13,440 nt of DNA, from contig JAUWMO010000056.1 in NCBI GenBank assembly GCA_030613125.1, positions 1-13,440 of the forward strand, written 5' to 3'. The notes under the pieces were generated by a model. It had not been told where the DNA came from. It did not search any database and saw nothing but the letters and a program-made list of their open reading frames with translations. The stretch is from Bacteroidota bacterium. GTDB lineage: Bacteria; Bacteroidota; Bacteroidia; Bacteroidales; VadinHA17. Of this stretch, positions 7,487 through 13,440 are shown piece by piece (position 1 is the first letter of the stretch; every line of letters begins with the position of its first letter). A program made the translations under genes and the position numbers.

Positions 7487-8806
7487 TTAAATATTTTCCC
7501 TGAAGTTTTCAATTTCCTCCTTTACGCTTTGCAGGAATAGCGATGCTGGTGCTCCATCAATGGCACGATGATCATATGTTAATGACAAGCCGATAAAGGG
7601 CACAAATCCCATTACTCCATTCCCCATACTAACAGGCCTTGATTGAATTGTATTTACTCCCAGTATCCCAACCTGAGGCAGGTTTAGTACAGGAGTAAAC
7701 ATTTCCACTCCATATGCTCCAAGGTTAGAAACTGTAAAGGAAGCCATTGAAGGAGAAAGCAAGTCAGGATCAATTTTTCCGGTCTGGCACTTTTCAGCCA
7801 GATCTTTCATTTTAATTGCAAATTCAGGTAGTGAGTAGCTCTGGGCATTCTTTAAAACCGGTACCATTAATCCGCGATCGGTATCTACAGCAAACCCCAA
7901 ATGAACAGACCGGTACCTGATAATGTGATCTCCCCTGAAATGTGCATTTATGTCAGAATGTTGTTTAAGTGCACGCACTGTTGCAAAACATACCATATCA
8001 TTTAAGGTAATATTCGGAACCTCTCTCATTTCCATTTCCTTTTTTACCTTAGCACGGAGTTCCATTATCTTTCTTGCATCCGCACCTAGATGATGAGTTA
8101 TCTGGGCTGATTCATGAAGCGATCTGTACATGTTTTCCGCAATTATCTTTCTGACCCTCGACAGAGGTATTCTTTCCACATCCATACTAATTTGATCTGT
8201 TTGTGTAACGAGATCTTTAGAAGTTACCCGTTCACCTTTTTTGTACCTTTCTTTATTATAGATCAAATGATCTTTTTCCATTTTTTTCCTGGCCAGGGGG
8301 GTAATAAAAGGTTGTTTTTCAGCAACCGTCAAAACATCTCTTTCGATGACCCTTCCTTTCGGTCCCGAACCGGATAGCCCGTTCAATACAACACCAAGTT
8401 CACCTGCCCTTTTTCTGGCACGTGGAGAAACTTTCAAATCTCCAACTGGTTTTATCTTTTCATCAGGCACCTCCCCTCCAATCCCGGTATCAAACTCATC
8501 TTTCTCTTCCTCATCAGTCTCCACCTTAACCTCAGACGAACCCGGGCGAAACTCATCTATACTTTCACCTTCCTCACCAATCACACAAACATTTGTAAGT
8601 ACAGGTACTTCATCACCTTCTTCAAAGAATATCCCCAGCAAAGTGCCAGTTATTTTTACTTCCTCGTCAAATGCTGCCTTATCGGTTTCGTATGAAAATA
8701 ATAAATCACCAGCCTTTACCTGTTCTCCTTTTTGTTTGAACCATTGTGTAATGATACAAGTTTCAACAGATTGTCCCTGCCGTGGCATTATTACTGGTGT
8801 TGCCAT
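7487..8806 (-). CDS. Dihydrolipoamide acyltransferase (E2) of a 2-oxo acid dehydrogenase complex
   Basis: The 439-residue protein has the standard E2 order. An N-terminal lipoyl domain (about 1-78) carries the swinging-arm lysine K43 in SYETDKAAFDEE. An acidic hinge rich in Glu and Asp (about 80-115) leads to a peripheral subunit-binding domain (about 123-160; VSPRARKRAGELG and GPKGRVIERDV), which would hold E1 or E3. The C-terminal catalytic domain (about 205-439) has the active site HRAIDG with H413 and D417, so it should be active. It transfers acyl groups from lipoamide to CoA and forms the complex core. The start ATG is followed by ATPVIMPRQGQSVE, a usual E2 opening. E1 follows after 40 bp in the same direction; no E3 (lipoamide dehydrogenase) gene is near, so E3 is probably shared with another complex. 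It is the first gene of its transcription unit. Confidence 0.93.
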   Translation of the reverse strand: MATPVIMPRQGQSVETCIITQWFKQKGEQVKAGDLLFSYETDKAAFDEEVKITGTLLGIFFEEGDEVPVLTNVCVIGEEGESIDEFRPGSSEVKVETDEEEKDEFDTGIGGEVPDEKIKPVGDLKVSPRARKRAGELGVVLNGLSGSGPKGRVIERDVLTVAEKQPFITPLARKKMEKDHLIYNKERYKKGERVTSKDLVTQTDQISMDVERIPLSRVRKIIAENMYRSLHESAQITHHLGADARKIMELRAKVKKEMEMREVPNITLNDMVCFATVRALKQHSDINAHFRGDHIIRYRSVHLGFAVDTDRGLMVPVLKNAQSYSLPEFAIKMKDLAEKCQTGKIDPDLLSPSMASFTVSNLGAYGVEMFTPVLNLPQVGILGVNTIQSRPVSMGNGVMGFVPFIGLSLTYDHRAIDGAPASLFLQSVKEEIENFRENI

Positions 8807-8846
8807 ACTATATACTGTTTAGTTAGATTAAAAAGTACTTCAACTT

Positions 8847-8854
8847 CAAAATTA
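8847..8854 (-). promoter_or_regulatory. Bacteroidota -7 promoter element for the E2/E1 genes
   Basis: TAATTTTG on the minus strand fits the Bacteroidota consensus TAnnTTTG and lies 41 bp upstream of the E2 ATG. No clear -33 TTTG is found 19-21 bp further upstream, so this is supported by one box only. Confidence 0.4.
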
Positions 8855-9020
8855 ACAAAACAACTTGTATTAATATGTTATTTCAATATATTTTATTAAA
8901 TTACTTAATTAACTGTCTATCTGTTTATTATGTGCTTTATAATTAAATATAATAACTACTTGTTATATCAGGTTTCTGTTTTTATCGTAACAAATACTGC
9001 ATTTTTTGAAAATTTCTGAT

Positions 9021-9028
9021 TAGTTTTG
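9021..9028 (+). promoter_or_regulatory. Bacteroidota -7 promoter element for the GntR regulator
   Basis: TAGTTTTG matches TAnnTTTG and lies 21 bp before the regulator ATG, giving a short leader. A TTTG at 9005-9008 is upstream but only 12 bp away, closer than the usual -33 spacing, so the match is partial. Confidence 0.4.
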
Positions 9029-9049
9029 TAAAAACCACTTCAAAAAGTC

Positions 9050-9769
9050 ATGAATTACCACAAGCAAAAAATACCACAATACAGACAATTGTATGAAATA
9101 TTGAGAAAGCACATTATTGAAGGTATTTACGAAGCAGAAGATGTTTTGCCTTCTGAGAATGAACTTTGTATTACCTTTAATATGACCCGTCCTACTGTTC
9201 GCCATGCTCTTGACAATTTAGTAAAGGACGGCTTTATAAGGAAACATAAAGGGAAAGGAAGTATAGTCCAAAAGCTTCCTAAAGGCATTGGCATTCTTTC
9301 AGTTGCAGGTACTACATCTGCATTGGAAGGAGCTAACCTTGAAACCCGAATTATTACTAAACCGGTTATTCGTCCATGGGAAAACCCTTTCATGTTCCCA
9401 CTCAGGGAAGTTGAAGAAGAGAGTGGAATGATATATATGGAAAGATTGAGATTAATAGATGGCAAGCCGCTTTTCTATGATATAACCTATATTCCAAACC
9501 TGAATCTGCCCCGTTTCACATCCCGTTCATTTGAGAACAAATCTTTATTTGACACTCTCAGGCAGTTCTATAACATAGAAGTTACCGGTGGTGAGCAAAG
9601 ACTAAAAGCAATTAAGGCAACAGGAAAAATCATAAATTATCTTGAAGTGCAGGAAAATGCACCTATCCTTCACCTTGAGCGTCGCATAGATACCAACAGG
9701 TACCAATTCAGTTTCTATTCAAGCCTGTTCTGCAATACCAGAGATCATGATCTTTATGGGATTTTTTAA
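9050..9769 (+). CDS. GntR-family (HutC/UTRA) transcriptional regulator, possible FucR
   Basis: The 239-residue protein has an N-terminal winged helix-turn-helix: YRQLYEILRKHIIEG, the family signature LPSENELC, then the recognition helix region TRPTVRHALDNLVKDGFIRKHKG up to about residue 75. The C-terminal part (about 85-235) is a UTRA ligand-binding domain, with MERLRLIDGKPLFYDITYIP and ILHLERRIDTN; UTRA domains usually bind sugar phosphates or related metabolites. The blocks PKGIGILS, AGTTSA and FENKSLFDTLR are what I would expect from the Bacteroidota regulators next to fucose genes, but this is from memory. It is the only long plus-strand gene here, diverging from E2 and converging on fucK, and so could control either set. 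Its effector may be L-fuculose-1-phosphate or another fucose intermediate; this is inferred from position. Confidence 0.85.
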   Translation: MNYHKQKIPQYRQLYEILRKHIIEGIYEAEDVLPSENELCITFNMTRPTVRHALDNLVKDGFIRKHKGKGSIVQKLPKGIGILSVAGTTSALEGANLETRIITKPVIRPWENPFMFPLREVEEESGMIYMERLRLIDGKPLFYDITYIPNLNLPRFTSRSFENKSLFDTLRQFYNIEVTGGEQRLKAIKATGKIINYLEVQENAPILHLERRIDTNRYQFSFYSSLFCNTRDHDLYGIF

Positions 9770-9777
9770 CCCGGAAG

Positions 9778-9860
9778 GACTCCTGTTTTGTGCAATGCGA
9801 CACTCAAAAATAACAATAGTAAAAATCTAGCTTTTTTGATGTAAACGGAAAACAGGAGTC
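9778..9860. repeat. 12-bp perfect inverted repeat between convergent genes
   Basis: GACTCCTGTTTT (9778-9789) is repeated in reverse complement as AAAACAGGAGTC (9849-9860), with 59 bp between. The 83-bp unit sits just after the regulator stop. It could be a long-loop RNA hairpin, or the ends of a small element, but there are no target-site duplications, no encoded protein and no T-tract outside the arms. Confidence 0.6.
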
Positions 9861-9889
9861 TAAGGGTCTAAGAGTCTAAGAGTATGGGA
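9858..9889 (+). repeat. 8-bp tandem repeat array (GTCTAAGR)
   Basis: Units are GTCTAAGG, GTCTAAGA, GTCTAAGA and a decayed GTATGGGA, end to end. The first unit overlaps the right arm of the 12-bp inverted repeat. On the opposite strand, the last codons of fucK carry octamer-like units of the same type (GTCTAAAA, GTCAAAAT, GTCGAAGA), so two arrays face one another. Confidence 0.7.
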
Positions 9890-9925
9890 ATCCAAGGGAA
9901 AATATTTTCACTCTTCGACCTTTTT
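9874..9925. terminator. Possible terminator between the regulator and fucK
   Basis: GTCTAAGAGT (9874-9883) can pair with ACTCTTCGAC (9910-9919) with one mismatch, followed on the plus strand by CTTTTT. The 26-nt loop contains a perfect palindrome GAAAATATTTTC (9898-9909) that overlaps the fucK stop. The structure suits the end of the regulator transcript; the fucK strand would need another signal. Pairing strength is modest, so confidence is low. Confidence 0.35.
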
Positions 9926-11410
9926 AACATTTTGACTTTTAGACTTTTTGAATTTTACTAACTCTAATGCAAGTTTAGCATAAAAATCCACATCCTTTCC
10001 GGGTTCGAAAAATTCACCCTGGTAATCAATAATATTCCTGGCTTCATCAGGCGATTCATACAAACCGATTCCGCTCATAGCAAACAAAGCTGCACCCAGT
10101 ACAGTTGTTTCTTTCTGATCAACAACTTTTACCGGAATTTGCAGAACATCAGCACGTATCTGGTTCCATAGCTTGTTTTTTGAACCTCCACCCACACAGA
10201 TCAGGTAACTTGCTGAAAAATCACCTGTTTTTTCAAGGATACCCAGGCTTTTTCTTGTTTTAAATGATAAAGCTTCCAGGGCTGCCCTGTAGACCTGGCC
10301 TTTTGAAATATTCCCATTCGCACTTCTGATAATTTCAAGATTCTGTTCACCTGTAAGTGTAAACATATCCATATCAATACGAACTCCATCACTTCCGGGC
10401 TGAACCAAGGCAGCTTCCATTATCATCTTATCATACACATTTGAACTTGACTCAATATCTGCAAAGAATATCTTTTTTACCCATTCAAGCATACCTGAGG
10501 CAATCCACTGAATCCCGATATCATAAAATCCAGGCAAAGTATCAAGTTCTGTTGTTACGTTTGCTCTAAGCAGGTCTGAATCGGGCTTTGCCTTAGAAGC
10601 CCTGACCATAAGTATTTCCCAGGTACCTGAACTTAACACAGGTATATTTTCTTTAGCTCCCGATCCAAATATGGCAAACTGTGTATCATGACCGGTAGCA
10701 ATTACCGGTATACCTGCCGGAATACCAATAAAACGGGAGGCCACATCTGTAACCCTGCCAATATGCTCACCTGGTTCAACGAGATCCGGAAAAATATCCA
10801 TTGAAACACCGATTCGTTCAAATATCTCTTCTGAAAAGTTCCTGGACCGCAAATCAGTAAGCATCGAAGTTCCGGCCATGGTGATGTCTGTGATCATCTG
10901 GCCTGTAAGAAAATAAGCAAATATGGAAGGAAGGAAAAGAAAAGAATCACTCTTTTCGAGAATATCAGGATGGTTTTCTTTTAACCATATAAGTTTGTTG
11001 ATTGTGTTAAAATGAAAAGGTTGTACCCCATTAATACTGAATAGTTTATCAAGAGAAATATACTTCCCTATCTTTTTCATTACCGGTTCAGTTCTTAAAC
11101 ATTGCCATGATATAACAGGATAGAGCATATCTCCATCTTTACTAAATGGTGCACCGTCAACTCCAAAAGTTGTAACAGTTACTGCTGCAATATTTTTCTT
11201 ATTCAGTTGTTGAAGAACTTTTCCTGTGGTTTTTCTAAATTTATCCCATATTTCCCGGACATCCCAGACCAACATATTTTTATTTTCAGGGTCGGGCTGA
11301 GTGTTATTCGGGAGAGAATCGCGGGCGATTATCTTCCCTGAAGTATTGACTGCTATTGTACGGACATTAGTTGCCCCACAATCAAGGACAAGGATTATTT
11401 TTTGATTCAT
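9908..11410 (-). CDS. fucK: L-fuculokinase
   Basis: This FGGY-family sugar kinase of 500 residues phosphorylates L-fuculose to L-fuculose-1-phosphate with ATP in the cytoplasm. The N-terminal phosphate loop is LVLDCGATNVRTIAV (7-21). The sequence then follows E. coli FucK closely: VTTFGVDGAPFSKDG, YPVISWQC, INKLIWLKENHP, TDITMAGTS, and GHDTQFAIFGSGA with the catalytic base D242. VLSSGTWEILMVR and the C-terminal signature CVGGGSKNKLWNQI (405-418) complete the match. E. coli FucK is shorter (about 472-482 residues); the extra tail here, residues about 486-500, is Lys/Ser-rich and coded by octamer-like repeats, so it may be a late addition. The gene follows fucI by 31 bp and is surely in the same operon. 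The aldolase FucA is not within the window. Identity is well supported. Confidence 0.93.
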   Translation of the reverse strand: MNQKIILVLDCGATNVRTIAVNTSGKIIARDSLPNNTQPDPENKNMLVWDVREIWDKFRKTTGKVLQQLNKKNIAAVTVTTFGVDGAPFSKDGDMLYPVISWQCLRTEPVMKKIGKYISLDKLFSINGVQPFHFNTINKLIWLKENHPDILEKSDSFLFLPSIFAYFLTGQMITDITMAGTSMLTDLRSRNFSEEIFERIGVSMDIFPDLVEPGEHIGRVTDVASRFIGIPAGIPVIATGHDTQFAIFGSGAKENIPVLSSGTWEILMVRASKAKPDSDLLRANVTTELDTLPGFYDIGIQWIASGMLEWVKKIFFADIESSSNVYDKMIMEAALVQPGSDGVRIDMDMFTLTGEQNLEIIRSANGNISKGQVYRAALEALSFKTRKSLGILEKTGDFSASYLICVGGGSKNKLWNQIRADVLQIPVKVVDQKETTVLGAALFAMSGIGLYESPDEARNIIDYQGEFFEPGKDVDFYAKLALELVKFKKSKSQNVKKVEE

Positions 11411-11441
11411 AGGACAGAGGTATTATTTAAATCAACCTTCA

Positions 11442-13256
11442 CTATCCATATAGAGGTCCATAATTTTCACATGCCCTGAAATCAGCCCCTTCAGTATCAT
11501 TGGTTCCAAAAGCTGACCATCCGGAGGGACGGAAGATCCTATCTTCTGGCACATTATGCATATTAACTGGTATCCTCAACATTGAAGCCAGAGTGATAAG
11601 TTGGTGTCCAATATGTCCATAACTGATGGCTCCATGGTTTGCGCCCCAGTTAGCCATTACATTGTAAACATCCCTGAAAGGGCCATGACCATTCAGGTTT
11701 GGAACAAACCATGTAGTTGGCCAGCCAGGACTTGTTCTCTTATCAAGTATTTCATTGATCCCAGGATCCAGATTAACGGTATATCCTTCAGCGATCTGTA
11801 AGACCGGTCCAAGGCCTTTCACAATATTTAGCCGCGACATGGTAACAGGCATTTCACCAACAGTAAGGAACTGGGATGAGAATCCTCCTCCCCGGAAATA
11901 GCCCAGATCTGCAGGACACCACCGGGTGGCTTCAAGACATTTTTCTGCATCTTCAGTTGTAACCTCCCAGAAGGGCCTCATTACAGAATTGTTATTTTTC
12001 TTCATCTGACCAGTGGCATCCAGGGTAGTTGATCCTGAGTTGATAAGATGAATGATCCCATTGGCTGCTTTTCCTTTTAATTCTTTCCCGGTCACCCTTT
12101 TAACTGCTTCCGGACTCCAATAAGTCCTTACATCAGAAAATATCTGGGCTTTGTCAGATAATAGATGTCCGAAAAGCATTGAAATTCCATTCAGACTGTC
12201 ATTTTCTGTAGCCACAATAAAAGCTTCCCTGATACCATTCCAGTCAAAAGAGGAATTAAGAACTGCCTCCAGGAAATCACCATTTGGAAAATGGTCTGTC
12301 CATTGTCTTTGTCCCTGGAAGCCGGAGGCTAAAGCATTGTGGCCCATGGCTTCTTCACTATATCCTAACTTGTTTAACCCTGGGTTTCCAATCATAAGAT
12401 CTCTGGCGATCAAGGTCATTTTTACAACCATTTCCCATTCATAATCCTTTCTTTTCCTTGAAGCCTGATTTTCCGGAGCATTCAGATCTTCTCCCTCTTT
12501 TGCATACTTTTTTACCCACTTCATCGCTTTTTCATACTCTTCCGGATCATATATACCCTCCTCTATCCTCCTCACAAATTCAGTCATATCAACTGACCCG
12601 GTACGCATTCCAAGGTAATCAAGCAGGAACTCCTGATCAACGATCGAACCTGCAATTCCCATTGAAACACCCCCCATTGCCAGATATGACTTACCTCTCA
12701 TCTCAGCAACTGCAAGTCCTGCCTTTATAAAATTTAATATTTTCGCTTTAACATCATCAGGTATGTTCCTGTCATCAGCATCCTGAACATCCCTTCCGTA
12801 GATGCCAAATGCCGGCAGGCCTTTCTGGCTATATCCTGCAAGAGCAGCAGCAAGATACACAGCTCCGGGTCTTTCCGTCCCATTAAACCCCCATACTGCC
12901 TTTGGAATGAGGGGATCAGTATCCATAACCTCAGTTCCATAGCACCAGCATGGTGTCACAGTAAGGGAAACACCTACACTGCTTTTTGTGAATTTATCTG
13001 AACATTCTACTGCCTCAGCTACACCTCCAATGGTTGTGTCAGCAATTACGCACTCTACCGGTAAACCATTTGAGTGTTTAAGGTTATTGGTTAATAATTG
13101 AGCAGCAGCTTTTGCCATATCCATTGTCTGGTTCTCCAGCGATTCTCTAACTCCTTTCATTCTTCCATCAATAACAGGTCTGATCCCTATTTTTGGCAAA
13201 CTTCCTTTAAGCCTGTTTACTGGCTCATTTATTTTAAAATTTTCTGTTCTTGTCAT
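11442..13256 (-). CDS. fucI: L-fucose isomerase
   Basis: This 604-residue enzyme interconverts L-fucose and L-fuculose, the first step of fucose catabolism, and needs Mn2+. It follows E. coli FucI (591 residues) almost block by block: KIGIRPVIDGRMKGVRESL at the start, VTPCWCYG, WGFNGTERPGAVYLAAALA, GGVSMGIAGSIVDQ, GFQGQRQWTD, and GPVLQIAEG. The metal and catalytic residues are all kept: Glu351 in VATENDSLNG, Asp375 in SDVRTYWSPEA and His541 in NWGANHGA (E. coli E337, D361, H528). The protein should be an active cytosolic hexamer like its homologue. The ATG at 13256 is preferred; an in-frame TTG at 13277 would add seven residues with no conserved function and would overlap a promoter box. fucK follows by 31 bp. 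D-arabinose isomerase activity is a known side reaction of this family. Confidence 0.97.
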   Translation of the reverse strand: MTRTENFKINEPVNRLKGSLPKIGIRPVIDGRMKGVRESLENQTMDMAKAAAQLLTNNLKHSNGLPVECVIADTTIGGVAEAVECSDKFTKSSVGVSLTVTPCWCYGTEVMDTDPLIPKAVWGFNGTERPGAVYLAAALAGYSQKGLPAFGIYGRDVQDADDRNIPDDVKAKILNFIKAGLAVAEMRGKSYLAMGGVSMGIAGSIVDQEFLLDYLGMRTGSVDMTEFVRRIEEGIYDPEEYEKAMKWVKKYAKEGEDLNAPENQASRKRKDYEWEMVVKMTLIARDLMIGNPGLNKLGYSEEAMGHNALASGFQGQRQWTDHFPNGDFLEAVLNSSFDWNGIREAFIVATENDSLNGISMLFGHLLSDKAQIFSDVRTYWSPEAVKRVTGKELKGKAANGIIHLINSGSTTLDATGQMKKNNNSVMRPFWEVTTEDAEKCLEATRWCPADLGYFRGGGFSSQFLTVGEMPVTMSRLNIVKGLGPVLQIAEGYTVNLDPGINEILDKRTSPGWPTTWFVPNLNGHGPFRDVYNVMANWGANHGAISYGHIGHQLITLASMLRIPVNMHNVPEDRIFRPSGWSAFGTNDTEGADFRACENYGPLYG

Positions 13257-13258
13257 AT

Positions 13259-13270
13259 TAAAACGTTTTA
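13259..13270. promoter_or_regulatory. Perfect 12-bp palindrome before fucI, candidate operator
   Basis: TAAAACGTTTTA is perfectly symmetric, centred on CG, and ends 2 bp before the fucI ATG. It falls where transcription from the nearby -7 box would start, a place where bound protein would block RNA polymerase. CG-centred palindromes are typical of LacI-type sites; whether the GntR-like protein could bind is unknown. Confidence 0.4.
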
Positions 13271-13274
13271 GCAA

Positions 13275-13282
13275 CAAATTTA
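13275..13282 (-). promoter_or_regulatory. Bacteroidota -7 promoter element for fucIK
   Basis: TAAATTTG on the minus strand is a perfect TAnnTTTG match, 18 bp upstream of the fucI ATG. A TTG at 13298-13300 lies 15 bp upstream of the box, shorter than the usual spacing to -33. It would give a very short leader and lies just after the stop of the preceding gene. Confidence 0.45.
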
Positions 13283-13296
13283 GCTGCCTAAATTAG

Positions 13297-13440
13297 TCAA
13301 TATTTTTTCATTTGGTCAATGAGCAATATTGATTTCTCAATAAAATCGTCTTCGTTTTTGCAATGGTATGAAAGCAATCCAAATTGTAATGTCAAATCAT
13401 GATTAAATCGTTCCGCTTCAATCATTATTGCAAGATATGC
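13297..13440 (-). CDS. C-terminal end of an unrecognised protein (partial)
   Basis: An open frame enters from the right edge and runs 47 codons to a TGA at 13297-13299. The end reads AYLAIMIEAERFNHDLTLQF, then GLLSYHCKNEDDFIEKS and a final DQMKKY. It has a mixed, helix-friendly composition with charged and hydrophobic residues alternating, as expected from a real soluble protein, and no stop in 141 bp of AT-rich DNA, which supports coding. I do not recognise the family. It lies 40 bp upstream of the fucI ATG on the same strand, so it could be co-transcribed, although a separate promoter box follows its stop. Confidence 0.55.
   Translation of the reverse strand, partial: AYLAIMIEAERFNHDLTLQFGLLSYHCKNEDDFIEKSILLIDQMKKY

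Larger units (their letters stand above)
8807..9049. promoter_or_regulatory. Divergent promoter region between E2 and the GntR regulator
   Basis: This 243-bp AT-rich gap separates two divergent genes and has no plausible coding frame. It should hold both promoters and, if the regulator controls itself or E2/E1, its operators. Two related direct segments, ACTTGTATTA (8863-8872) and ACTTGTTATA (8958-8967), are about 95 bp apart. There is also an AAGTACTT palindrome at 8833-8840 close to the E2 start. None can be named an operator from one sequence. Confidence 0.5.

Noticed and set aside
8346..8822. A 158-codon plus-strand open frame
   Set aside because: It lies antisense to the lipoyl and hinge part of E2, is dominated by Ser, Pro and Thr, has no recognisable domain, and is explained by the codon pattern of the acidic hinge.
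9778..9860. An insertion sequence or MITE
   Set aside because: The inverted repeat is neat, but there is no target-site duplication, no transposase and no second copy in the window.
9858..9889. A CRISPR array
   Set aside because: The units are 8 bp, contiguous and have no spacers.
13257..13277. A seven-residue longer FucI starting at TTG
   Set aside because: TTG starts are rare in this phylum, the extra residues have no counterpart in FucI, and the codon overlaps the promoter-like TAAATTTG box.

Overview
The window looks like chromosomal DNA from a Bacteroidota species, probably Bacteroidales or a relative. The signs are AT-rich intergenic DNA, few Shine-Dalgarno sequences, promoter elements of the Bacteroidota TAnnTTTG type, a left-edge leader resembling SusC-type outer-membrane receptors, and close matches to known FucI and FucK proteins. 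No rRNA, tRNA, CRISPR array, intact insertion sequence or origin was seen.

Layout, right to left because almost everything is on the minus strand. At the right edge is the C-terminal end of an unrecognised protein (13297-13440). It is followed by an L-fucose pair: fucI (isomerase) and fucK (kinase). A GntR/UTRA regulator (9050-9769, plus strand) converges on fucK; the 138-bp gap between them holds a 12-bp inverted repeat, an octamer array and a possible terminator. Divergent from the regulator, across a 243-bp promoter region, are genes for a 2-oxo acid dehydrogenase complex: a lipoyl E2 acyltransferase and an unusually long fused E1 alpha/beta dehydrogenase. No E3 gene is present.

Downstream of E1 the locus changes character. 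Two tandem, diverged genes encode small membrane proteins that resemble the DUF5706/PycTM family, the membrane effectors of Pycsar anti-phage systems, but no nucleotide cyclase lies nearby. Next come a 27-codon fragment that looks like the start of a lost HAD-family phosphatase gene, a PHP-like protein with an eroded metal site, a short-chain dehydrogenase resembling sorbitol-6-phosphate 2-dehydrogenase, and an exported protein with CotH-kinase-like motifs. The left edge has the signal-peptide start of another exported protein.

Working together (inference): FucI and FucK convert L-fucose to L-fuculose-1-phosphate. The aldolase FucA and a transporter must be elsewhere. The regulator may be a FucR-type sugar-phosphate sensor, and its place between fuc and the E1/E2 genes suggests coordination of fucose breakdown with 2-oxo acid oxidation. 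The least ordinary part is 3531-4890, with the paired PycTM-like genes beside a truncated HAD gene.
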